DNA from: Streptomyces sp. NBC_01231
GTDB lineage: Bacteria > Actinomycetota > Actinomycetes > Streptomycetales > Streptomycetaceae
Length of the DNA stretch: 64,000 nt
Assembly (NCBI GenBank): GCA_035999765.1
Contig: CP108521.1
Location: 1,302,001 to 1,366,000, forward strand
Direction: 5' to 3'
Part shown: piece by piece, positions 17,622-25,924 of the stretch
Position numbering within the stretch: position 1 is the first letter of the stretch
Layout of the letters: each line of letters starts with the position of its first letter
Notes under the pieces: model-generated
Told to the model about the DNA's origin: nothing
Databases searched by the model: none
Seen by the model: the letters and a program-made list of their open reading frames with translations, nothing else
Program-made: the position numbers and the translations under genes

Positions 17622-17635
17622 TGGGAGCGCTCCCA
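17622..17635. promoter_or_regulatory. CebR-type cellulose-utilisation operator
   Basis: Perfect 14-bp palindrome TGGGAGCGCTCCCA, the known CebR/CelR binding sequence of Streptomyces cellulase and cellobiose genes, centred about 45 bp upstream of the GH9 start. Confidence 0.93.
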
Positions 17636-17719
17636 GATGCGGACGCAGCCATGCTTGTTGGAAGCATGACACTCCGTCAACGGTCGGGACAGGACTGGCC
17701 CGTCCCGACCGCGCCCGTT

Positions 17720-20700
17720 TCAGCCCGCCGGAACCTCCAGCCTGCTGACACGCACCGCGCCCCGGGCCTCGCCGGGGTGCGCGCTGTTCAGCGTAAGCCG
17801 CAGCCGGGATCCGCGCACGGCGTCGAAGGTGACGACCGTCGGCGCGTCCGAGGCGGTGGCCCAGTCGACGACCGCGCCCTTCACCGGTACGTACGCGCCG
17901 CCGTCCCACACCTCGACCCCGACGGCGGCGGGCAGGCTGTGGGTCTCGCTCAGCGTGAAGGAGACCTCCGCCCGGTCGAAGGTCCGGGTGCGCCCGAAGT
18001 CCACCGAGACCCAGTCCTCGGCCCGCGCCCCGCCGAACGCGGGCAGTAGAGCCGTGGCCGCCTTGCTGAAGGCGTTGGACCAGCCGGTGGCCGGATCGCC
18101 GTCGAGCATCGCGGCGGGCAGCGTGTCCGGGCGGCCGGAGTAACTGGCGTCCGCGTACGGATAGTTGACCGGTGCCGCGTGGTCGGGCTCGAACCTGGCC
18201 GCCGGGGTGGTGGCGGACGACCGGGAGGGCGTGATGCGCACGGCCACGGAGCCCGACCGCAGGCCCTCCACCCGGGCGGTCACCTTCAGTGACCCCGGCC
18301 GCGCGGAGGACCGTACGATCGCCAGCGCCTTGCCGTGGAAGGCGGTCCGGGTACTGGCCTGGTACCGCTCGGCGCTCTCCTCCCGGCCGTTGTCGAGTCC
18401 GGCGAGCGAGCCGCCCGTCACCTCGAAGGAGATCAGGTGCTCGGCGTCCGGCACGACCACCCCGCGGGCGTCGACGATGTCCGCGGTGACGAAGACCAGC
18501 GCACGGCCGTCGGCGGCCAGGGACCGGCGGTCGGCGGTGAGGCGTACGGCGTGCGGTCTGCCCGCCGTGCGCAGCACGTCGGTGGCGACCACCTTGCCGT
18601 GTCTGCGGGCGACCGCCTTCAACTCGCCCGGCCGGTACGGCACTTTCCAGCCGAGGTGGAGCTTGCCCGCGCTGCCGTTCGGGCTGGTGTAGCTGCCCGG
18701 GTAGGGGCCGTCGGTGAAGGTCTTGTCGTCGCCGGTCGCCTCGGTGGTCTCCAGGTAGGCGCGGCCGTCGACGGTCTTCTTGCGGTCGAAGGTCCGGGTG
18801 CCGAGTGAGGTGCCGTTGAGGAACAGTTCGACGGTGTCGACGTTGGCGTACGCCCACACCTCGACGGTGTCGCCCTCCTCGTGGTTCCAGGTCATCGGCA
18901 GCAGGTGGACCATGGGCTCGGCGACCCACTGGCTGCGGAACAGGTGGTACATGTCCTTCGGGAAGCCGGCCGTGTCCACCGCGCCGAAGAAGGACCCCTT
19001 CACCGGGAAGACGTCGTACGGCGTCGGTTCCCCGATGTAGTCGATGCCGGACCACAGGAACTGCCCCGCGAACCACTTCCGGTCCCGGTCCTTCTTGTGG
19101 CCGTACTCGCCGCTCATGGTCCAGGAGGCGAGGTTGTTGTCGTACGAGGAGGTCTCCCGCTTGCCCGGCGTGTGGTTCTCGCCGGTGTTGAGGTGCTCGG
19201 GCTCCTGGTAGGCGCCGCGTGTCGAGGTCTCGGAGGACGACTCCGACTCGAAGAGGAACAGGTGCGGGTAGCGGGCGTGCAGGGCGTCCACCGACTTGGC
19301 GGTGTTGTAGTTGAGGCCGAGGCCGTCGAGCTTGGCGAGGATCAGGTCGCCCGGGGTGCCGGGGGCGGGCACGCTGCGGTGCCGGTGGGAGCCGATCACG
19401 ACGGGGCGGGTGTCGTCGAGTGCCTTGATGCCGGCGATGAGGCGGTCCGCGATGGTGAGTCCGGCGGTGGAGGTGAACTCGGAGATCTCGTTGCCGATCG
19501 ACCACATGAGGACGGCGGGCGAGTTGCGGGCCGCCAGCACCATCTCCGCGATGTCCCGGTCGGACCACTCGTCGAAGAAGCGGCCGTAGTCGTAGCGCGT
19601 CTTGGGGCTGCGCCAGCAGTCGAACGCCTCCACCAGCATCACGATGCCCAGCTCCTCGCAGACCTCGATCATCTCCGGGGAGGGCGGGTTGTGCGAGGTG
19701 CGGAAGGCGTTGACGCCCATCGACCGCATGATGGTCATCTGTCGCCGGATCGCGTTCTTGCTGACCGCGGCGCCGAGCGCGCCCAGGTCGTGGTGCAGGT
19801 CGACGCCCTTGAGTTTGTGGTACGTGCCGTTGAGGTGGAAGCCCTCGTCCGGGTCGAAGCGGAAGGTCCGGAAGCCGAAGGGGGTGCGGTAGGTGTCGAC
19901 GGCCTTGCCGCCGACGCGCAGTTCGGTCTCCAGGGTGTAGCGGTGGGGCGCTTCGAGGTCCCACAACTGCGGTCGGTCGACGGTGAGTTCATGGGTCTCG
20001 GTGGCCTGCTCGGCGACGTCGACCGTGGTCGCCGCGCGGGCCACGGTGCGCCCGCGAGGGTCCTTGATCCGGGACCGGATCTCGACCGGGCCCGCGGTGC
20101 CGGACTCGTTCAGCACGGAGATCCGCGCCTCGACCGTGGCGCGTTCCGCGGTGATCTCGGGTGTGGTGACACGGGTGCCCCAGCGGGCCACGTGCACCGG
20201 TTCGGTGACGACCAGGCGGGCCTCGCGGTAGATGCCGCTGCCCGAGTACCAGCGGCTGCTGGGGAGCCGGTTCTGCACCTTGACCGCGATCACGTTCTCC
20301 GTGCTGCCGTCGGTGTGCAGCAGGTCGGTGAGGTCGAAGGCGAAACCGGTGTAGCCGTAGGGGTGCCGCCCGACCTCGGTGCCGTTGCAGTGGACGTACG
20401 AGTCCATGTAGACGCCGTCGAACTCCACCGAGATCCGCTTGCCGGCCAGGGCGGGCGGCAGGGTGAAGGCGAGGCGGTACCAGCCGAGCCCGCCGGGGAA
20501 GAACCCGGTGCCGCTCGTGGTGCCGTTCTGCGTGGTCGGCGCCAGCTCGATGCTCCAGTCGTGCGGCACCGCGACCTCGCGCCATCCGGAGTCGTCGTAG
20601 CCGGGCGCTGCGGCGTCGGCGTACCCACCGGTCGGGTCGGTGATGCCGCCCGGGTTGACCAGTGCGAAGCGCCAGCCGTCGCGCAGGGCGACGGTACTGC

Positions 20701-20812
20701 GGCCCTTCGCGTCCGCCGCGGCCTCGGCGGCCCGTGCCACCGGGGTGCCCAGCAGCGCTCCGGCAGCCGGTGCGGCCGCGGAGGCGAATAAGACCGATCG
20801 ACGCGTGACCAT
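17720..20812 (-). CDS. Secreted glycoside hydrolase family 2 enzyme with C-terminal discoidin domain, TTA-containing
   Basis: A 1030-residue protein with a probable Tat signal (MVTRRSVLFASAAAPAAGALL). The sugar-binding and jelly-roll GH2 domains come first, then the TIM barrel with acid/base Glu442 in MWSIGNEISEF and a likely nucleophile near Glu524 in FESESSSETSTRG. Ig-like and DUF4982-type modules follow, and a C-terminal F5/8 (discoidin) domain from about 880. The architecture fits secreted beta-galactosidase-like enzymes; the exact sugar is unknown. ATG 20812 has GGGAGAG upstream. Codon 8 (20789-20791) is TTA, so translation may need bldA. It ends 136 nt from the GH9 start on the same strand. 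Confidence 0.88.
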   Translation of the reverse strand: MVTRRSVLFASAAAPAAGALLGTPVARAAEAAADAKGRSTVALRDGWRFALVNPGGITDPTGGYADAAAPGYDDSGWREVAVPHDWSIELAPTTQNGTTSGTGFFPGGLGWYRLAFTLPPALAGKRISVEFDGVYMDSYVHCNGTEVGRHPYGYTGFAFDLTDLLHTDGSTENVIAVKVQNRLPSSRWYSGSGIYREARLVVTEPVHVARWGTRVTTPEITAERATVEARISVLNESGTAGPVEIRSRIKDPRGRTVARAATTVDVAEQATETHELTVDRPQLWDLEAPHRYTLETELRVGGKAVDTYRTPFGFRTFRFDPDEGFHLNGTYHKLKGVDLHHDLGALGAAVSKNAIRRQMTIMRSMGVNAFRTSHNPPSPEMIEVCEELGIVMLVEAFDCWRSPKTRYDYGRFFDEWSDRDIAEMVLAARNSPAVLMWSIGNEISEFTSTAGLTIADRLIAGIKALDDTRPVVIGSHRHRSVPAPGTPGDLILAKLDGLGLNYNTAKSVDALHARYPHLFLFESESSSETSTRGAYQEPEHLNTGENHTPGKRETSSYDNNLASWTMSGEYGHKKDRDRKWFAGQFLWSGIDYIGEPTPYDVFPVKGSFFGAVDTAGFPKDMYHLFRSQWVAEPMVHLLPMTWNHEEGDTVEVWAYANVDTVELFLNGTSLGTRTFDRKKTVDGRAYLETTEATGDDKTFTDGPYPGSYTSPNGSAGKLHLGWKVPYRPGELKAVARRHGKVVATDVLRTAGRPHAVRLTADRRSLAADGRALVFVTADIVDARGVVVPDAEHLISFEVTGGSLAGLDNGREESAERYQASTRTAFHGKALAIVRSSARPGSLKVTARVEGLRSGSVAVRITPSRSSATTPAARFEPDHAAPVNYPYADASYSGRPDTLPAAMLDGDPATGWSNAFSKAATALLPAFGGARAEDWVSVDFGRTRTFDRAEVSFTLSETHSLPAAVGVEVWDGGAYVPVKGAVVDWATASDAPTVVTFDAVRGSRLRLTLNSAHPGEARGAVRVSRLEVPAG

Positions 20813-21078
20813 GACGGCTCTCCCTCATCAGGGCTCAGAAGTACTCACAACTGATCGTGAACAAACAGATTCTGACGGCCGACCACTCGGGCCCGTCAAG
20901 GGTGCGGGAACGGCCTTCTGCCCCAGGGGCCACAACGGCCGGATTTCCCTCTTGACCGAGGTCCGGTCACCGGACCGCCGACACCGGGGTTCCCGTACGC
21001 GGGAGAGCGCGACGCACTACGCTGGAGCCCAAGTGAAAGCACCTGTTCACTGTGAGTGTGCGCAATGGAGTGGCGCCG
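20813..21078. promoter_or_regulatory. Divergent promoter region, GH2 and SpoIIE genes
   Basis: A 266-nt gap with an AT-richer stretch at 20835-20875. No CebR-like palindrome was seen here, unlike upstream of the GH9 gene. Confidence 0.35.
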
Positions 21079-23475
21079 ATGAGCCCTGGGTACCCCTTCG
21101 ACGATGCCGCCACCGCGCGGGCGGTCATCGACGACACGGGCACGCTCGTCGAATGGAACGACGGGGCTCGCATTCTCCTGGGTCACACCGCCGCCGAGGT
21201 CGTGGGCCGCCCCGCAGCCGAACTCCTGGCCGACTCATCCGCGCCAGGCGTGCCCGAGGGGCCTCGCGAAGACGGCACGCTCACGTTGCGCCACCGCGAC
21301 GGCTCCACCGTGACCGTATGGCTGCTCGCCCACCACCGGGGCGCCGAGGGCACCTCGCCGGGACACTGGCTCGTGGTCACCCCGCTGGACGGCGACGGAC
21401 CGCTCCCGCCCGAGGACGACCCCCTGGAGCGGGCCCAGCTCCTCCAGTCCCCCTGCGCGATCGCGATCTACGACGAGCGGCTGCGGCTGCGCCGGATGAA
21501 CGCCGCCATGGCCGAGGTGCTCGGGCTGCCCGAGGCCCGGGTGCGAGGGCTCCGCGTGGCGGAGATAAGCGGCCGGGCTCAGAGCTCGGACATCGAGCAG
21601 CATCTGCACCGGGTGCTCACCACCGGCCGGGGACACGACGTCCGCGCGTACCTGCCGATCGGCGACGACGGCCGTATGAACGCCTGGCTGGCCCGGATGG
21701 CCCCGATCACCGACGACACCGGCCGGGTGCGGGGCGTGTGCGTCGCCGCCCACGACTTCACCGAGCAGTACCTCGCCCAGGAGCGGCTCCAGCTGGTGAA
21801 CGAGGCGAGCGTCCGCGTCGGCACCACTCTCGACGTGACCCGGACGGCCCAGGAACTCGCGGACGTCTGTGTCCCCGCCCTCGCCGACTTCGTCAGCATC
21901 GATCTGCTGGACCCTCCGGAGCCGGGCGGCGAGCCGCTCACCGACCGGCTGACCGCGCCGATCAGTCTGCGCCGGGCGGCCCACCAGTCGGTCAACCACG
22001 GCAGCCCGGAGGCGGTGGCCAAGCCGGGCCAGGTGGACGTCTACCCCGCCTCGTCCCCGCAGGCGGACTCCATCGTGGTGGGGCACACCATCGTGGCGTC
22101 GACGGACACCGGGGACCTCGCCGACTGGCTCTCCTGGGACACGGTACGGCTGGACCGGATAAGGCAGTACGGCATCCACTCCACGATGTCGGTGCCGATC
22201 CAGGCGCGCGGCCAGACCCTCGGGGTGGCCGTCCTCACCCGCTTTCGGCGCGCGGACGGGTTCACGCCGGACGACGTGCTGCTCGCCGAGGAGATCACCG
22301 CCCGGGCGGCGGTCTGCATCGACAACGCCCGCCGCTACTCCCGCGAGCGGGAGACCGCCCTCGCCCTCCAGCGCAGCCTGCTTCCCCGGTCGCTGCCGCG
22401 TACGGCCGCCGTGGTGGCGGCCTCCCGCTATCTCCCGGCGGCCCGGGCGGGGGTGGGCGGCGACTGGTTCGACGTGATCCCGCTGTCCGGGATGCGGGTC
22501 GCCATGGTCGTCGGGGACGTCATCGGCCACGGCATCCAGGCATCGGCGACGATGGGCCGGCTGCGCACCGCCGTGCGCACCCTGGCCGACATCGACCTGG
22601 CACCCGACGAGCTGCTCACCCACCTGGACGACCTGGTGGTACGGCTGTCCGCGGAGGCGGGCGGCAACGGCAGCCCCGGCGAGGTGGGCGCCACCTGCCT
22701 GTATGCGGTGTACGACCCGGTGTCCCGGTGCTGCACGCTGGCCCGGGCCGGGCACCCGGCGCCGGTCATGCTCCCGCCGGGCGGCACACCCCGGGAGATC
22801 GACCTGCCCCCGGGGCCGCCACTGGGGCTGGGCGGCCTGCCGTTCGAGAGCGCGGAGATCGAACTGCCCGAGGGCACCGTGCTCTCCCTCTACACCGACG
22901 GCCTGATCGAGACCCGGGAGCGGGACGTGGACGCCGGCCACGCGCTGCTCTGCGAGGCGCTGGCGGCCGGCTCTGGTTCCGGCTCCGGCTCGCTGGACGA
23001 GACCTGCGACCGCATACTGCACGACTTGCTCCCGCCGGGCGGCGCCCTCGACGACGTGGCCCTGCTGCTGGCGCGCACTCTGGGACTGCCCGCCTCCCAG
23101 GTCGCCACCTGGGACATCCCGTCCGACCCGGCGCTGGTCGCGCCGATCCGCAAGCAGGTCGTCGGCCGGCTCACCCGGTGGGGACAGAGCGATGCGGCGT
23201 TCACAGCCGAGCTCGTGGTCAGCGAGCTGGTCACCAACGCCATCCGGTACGGCGCCCACCCGATCAGACTGCGGCTCATCCATGACGCGAGCACGCTGAT
23301 CTGCGAGGTGTCCGACACCAGCCACACGGCTCCGCACCTGCGCCGGGCCAAGACCTGGGACGAGGGCGGCCGCGGTCTGCTGCTGGTCGCCCAGCTCACC
23401 GAGCGCTGGGGCAGCCGGCACACGGAGGACGGCAAGACGATCTGGGCGGAGATCTCCCTCGTCGACGAGGGATGA
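21079..23475 (+). CDS. PAS-PAS-GAF-SpoIIE phosphatase with C-terminal HATPase domain
   Basis: A 798-residue regulatory protein. Two PAS-like domains (about 10-110 and 115-235), a GAF domain (about 250-420), a PP2C/SpoIIE phosphatase with GGDWFDVIPL, VVGDVIGHGIQAS and YTDGLIETR, and a C-terminal anti-sigma-type HATPase with ELVVSELVTNAIRYG and DEGGRGLLLVAQLT. It thus combines phosphatase and kinase-like modules that act in partner-switching control of sigma factors through STAS proteins. ATG 21079 is chosen because GGAG lies 8 nt upstream; GTG 21052 is in frame 9 codons earlier. The gene stands alone, so its STAS partner may be distant (one STAS gene lies at 44945). Confidence 0.9.
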   Translation: MSPGYPFDDAATARAVIDDTGTLVEWNDGARILLGHTAAEVVGRPAAELLADSSAPGVPEGPREDGTLTLRHRDGSTVTVWLLAHHRGAEGTSPGHWLVVTPLDGDGPLPPEDDPLERAQLLQSPCAIAIYDERLRLRRMNAAMAEVLGLPEARVRGLRVAEISGRAQSSDIEQHLHRVLTTGRGHDVRAYLPIGDDGRMNAWLARMAPITDDTGRVRGVCVAAHDFTEQYLAQERLQLVNEASVRVGTTLDVTRTAQELADVCVPALADFVSIDLLDPPEPGGEPLTDRLTAPISLRRAAHQSVNHGSPEAVAKPGQVDVYPASSPQADSIVVGHTIVASTDTGDLADWLSWDTVRLDRIRQYGIHSTMSVPIQARGQTLGVAVLTRFRRADGFTPDDVLLAEEITARAAVCIDNARRYSRERETALALQRSLLPRSLPRTAAVVAASRYLPAARAGVGGDWFDVIPLSGMRVAMVVGDVIGHGIQASATMGRLRTAVRTLADIDLAPDELLTHLDDLVVRLSAEAGGNGSPGEVGATCLYAVYDPVSRCCTLARAGHPAPVMLPPGGTPREIDLPPGPPLGLGGLPFESAEIELPEGTVLSLYTDGLIETRERDVDAGHALLCEALAAGSGSGSGSLDETCDRILHDLLPPGGALDDVALLLARTLGLPASQVATWDIPSDPALVAPIRKQVVGRLTRWGQSDAAFTAELVVSELVTNAIRYGAHPIRLRLIHDASTLICEVSDTSHTAPHLRRAKTWDEGGRGLLLVAQLTERWGSRHTEDGKTIWAEISLVDEG

Positions 23476-23674
23476 GCCCAGACCGGCGCCGCCCCGGCCA
23501 CCGACCGCGTTCTGGAGGCCGTACGCGCCGGAAGCTGACACGATTTGTTGTGGGCGACGCGCGAACTCCTACGCCCGTCCGCGTCGGACCGCTGTGCCGG
23601 GGCACAGCGCACCGTACACACGTGGGGTCATCGACATCCCCGTGTGCGAGGTACCTCCGGGAGGGTGGACAGAC

Positions 23675-24358
23675 ATGGCGAAGACATCCCAGAGCGCTCG
23701 GCGGGCGACCCGGCTCGCGGGCGCGGTCGCGGTACTCGGCCTGATGGCCGCGTGCGGCAGCGGCGACGACACGGCGGGCGCTCCGCAGACGGTGTCCGGC
23801 ACCACCGCAACCGCCACGACCACCTCGGCCGCCCCGGCCGACACCGGCCCCACCGCGAGGACCGCGACACCGAGCACCGAGCCCGGTGTCTCCACGCAGC
23901 CGGCCTCAACCCGGACCGCCGCCACTCCGGCCGCGGCCCGTGGTCGCTGCCACACCTCCGAGCTGCGCGCGTCCGTCGGCCGCAACGACCCGGGTGCCGG
24001 GCAGGAGAACTTCCCGATCGTCCTGACCAACGCGTCCAGCCGTACCTGCACCGTGCGCGGTTACCCGGGGGCCGCCTTCCTCGACGCGTCCGGGAAACAG
24101 CTGGGGCCGGACCCGAAGCGGTCCTCCGCCACGCCCGAGACGGTGACGCTGGCGCCGGGAAAGAGCGCGTGGGCGGGGCTGTCGTTCGCCAACCCCGAGG
24201 TCAGCGGGGCGCGCGCGGCCACTCCGGCGGCGCTCCTGGTGACCCCGCCCGACGAGCGGGACCCGCTGAAGGTGGCGTGGCGGGCCGGAAAGGTGCCGGT
24301 GTCCGGAAACGAGTCGTCGGTGCGTCTGATCCCGTTCAGTCCCGGCACCGGAGCGTGA
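23675..24358 (+). CDS. DUF4232 lipoprotein
   Basis: A 227-residue exported protein. The signal peptide ends in a lipobox (GLMAACGSG) near residue 25, so it should be lipid-anchored. A Thr/Ala/Pro-rich linker of about 60 residues follows, then a DUF4232 domain starting at RCHTSELRASVG with two conserved cysteines and the FPIVLTNASSRTCTVRGYPG block. A GGGAGG site precedes ATG 23675. Function unknown; it is probably a cell-surface beta-sandwich. Confidence 0.85.
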   Translation: MAKTSQSARRATRLAGAVAVLGLMAACGSGDDTAGAPQTVSGTTATATTTSAAPADTGPTARTATPSTEPGVSTQPASTRTAATPAAARGRCHTSELRASVGRNDPGAGQENFPIVLTNASSRTCTVRGYPGAAFLDASGKQLGPDPKRSSATPETVTLAPGKSAWAGLSFANPEVSGARAATPAALLVTPPDERDPLKVAWRAGKVPVSGNESSVRLIPFSPGTGA

Positions 24359-24590
24359 CCGACGGCCACCGGCGGCAGGCGTTGCCTCCCGGGGGGCGCC
24401 GCGCGGGGTGACGGTACGGCTGCCCGCGGTCGGGGTGGTCGCAGTGGTCCGGGGTGACGGCTCCGTGACGCCGTGCCCGCCGCACGGCCGCGCCTGCCGG
24501 TGAGCGGTACGTCATGGGGTGGTCGCGGGGCTCTTACCCTCGCCTGCTTTCATTGGCGAGCACCGCCGCATCGCGTTCGAAGGATCCCCC

Positions 24591-25847
24591 CTGAACACCC
24601 CCCTCGCCGAGTCCCTGTCCGTCGTCCTGCTCGTCGCCGTCCTGACGTGGGCGGTGCTGCGCCCGTTCGGATGGCCGGAGGCGGTGGTCGCGGTGCCGGC
24701 GGCGGGGGCGGCGATCGCCTGCGGGGCGATCTCGCTGGAGCACGCGCGGCAGGAGGCCGAGCGGCTGGGCCCGGTGGTCGGGTTCCTCGCCGCGGTACTG
24801 GTGCTCGCCCACTTCTGCGACGTCGAGGGGCTCTTCCAGGCGTGCGGGGCGTGGATGGCCCGCCGGGCGGCGGGGTCGCCGGGACGGCTGCTGACGGCGG
24901 TGTTCGTGCTGGCGTCGGCGATCACGGCCGTCCTCAGTCTGGACGCGACCGTGGTGCTGCTGACTCCGGTGGTGTTCGCCACGGCCTCCCGAATGGGGGT
25001 GGCCGCGAAGCCGCACGCCTACGCGAGCGCGCACCTGTCGAACACGGCGTCGCTGCTGCTGCCGGTCTCGAACCTCACCAATCTGCTGGCGTTCGCGGCG
25101 AGCGGGCTGAGCTTCACCCGGTTCGCGGCGCTGATGGCGCTGCCGTGGCTGGTCGCGATCCTCGCCGAGTACGTGGTCTTCCGGCGTTTCTTCGACCGCG
25201 ACCTGACGGAGACCACGCACTCCCCCGACCCTGCCGACGAGCCCGAGTTGCCGCTGTTCGCGCTGGTCACCGTCGCCTGCACACTGGCCGGGTTCGTGGT
25301 GACCTCGGCCCTCGGTATCGAGCCGGCCTGGGCGGCGCTGGCGGGGGCCCTGGTGCTGGCCGGCCGGGCCCTCGTGCGCCGGCGGGCCACCCCGCTCTCC
25401 GTGGTGCGGGCGGCGTCGCCCGCCTTCCTCGCTTTCGTCCTCGCGCTGGGCATCGTCGTACGCGCGGTCGTCGACAACGGTCTCGCGGGCGCACTGCGCC
25501 ATGTGCTGCCGGACGGGACGGGTCTCGCCGCGCTGCTCGGCATCGCCGTGCTGGCCGCCGTGCTGGCGAACCTGATCAACAACCTGCCCGCGGTACTGGT
25601 CCTGCTGCCGCTGACCGCGGCGGCCGGGCCCGGCGCGGTGCTCGCCGTGCTGCTCGGGGTGAACATCGGCCCGAACCTCACCTACGCCGGGTCGCTGGCC
25701 ACGCTGCTGTGGCGGCGCATCGCGCACGGGCAGGGGCACGATGTCGAGCTGGGCGAGTTCACCCGGCTCGGACTGCTCTCGGTACCGGCCGCCCTCGTAC
25801 CCGCGGTGTTGGCCCTGTGGGCCTCGCTCCGGGTCGTCGGGGCCTGA
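24591..25847 (+). CDS. SLC13/ArsB-type anion permease
   Basis: About 418 residues with roughly 11-12 hydrophobic segments. Motifs SNLTNLLAF, NLINNLPAVLVLLPL and GVNIGPNLTYAGSLATLLW are typical of the ArsB/DASS (SLC13) superfamily, which moves arsenite or di- and tricarboxylates. No ars genes adjoin, so the substrate is open. The start is uncertain. A GTG at 24519 adds 24 residues but has no good binding site and would include a TTA codon. The chosen CTG 24591 follows a strong GAAGGA by 6 nt and begins just before the first helix. Confidence 0.75.
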   Translation: MNTPLAESLSVVLLVAVLTWAVLRPFGWPEAVVAVPAAGAAIACGAISLEHARQEAERLGPVVGFLAAVLVLAHFCDVEGLFQACGAWMARRAAGSPGRLLTAVFVLASAITAVLSLDATVVLLTPVVFATASRMGVAAKPHAYASAHLSNTASLLLPVSNLTNLLAFAASGLSFTRFAALMALPWLVAILAEYVVFRRFFDRDLTETTHSPDPADEPELPLFALVTVACTLAGFVVTSALGIEPAWAALAGALVLAGRALVRRRATPLSVVRAASPAFLAFVLALGIVVRAVVDNGLAGALRHVLPDGTGLAALLGIAVLAAVLANLINNLPAVLVLLPLTAAAGPGAVLAVLLGVNIGPNLTYAGSLATLLWRRIAHGQGHDVELGEFTRLGLLSVPAALVPAVLALWASLRVVGA

Positions 25848-25924
25848 ACCACGGGCGAGGCCACGGGCGGAGCTGAACCACGGGCTGCGACTGAACGGGG
25901 CTGAAGAGGCGGGGCGAGACCCGG
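25848..25924. repeat. Short direct repeats at a convergent gene junction
   Basis: CTGAACCACGGGC occurs twice (from about 25845 and 25873), with degenerate copies following, between the permease and the lectin-type gene. Probably slippage-derived. Confidence 0.5.

Noticed and set aside
20640..23285. An 881-codon plus-strand frame overlapping the GH2 start and the SpoIIE gene
   Set aside because: Its product is Arg/Gly-rich with no motifs, and the SpoIIE frame on the same strand has clear PP2C and HATPase motifs.
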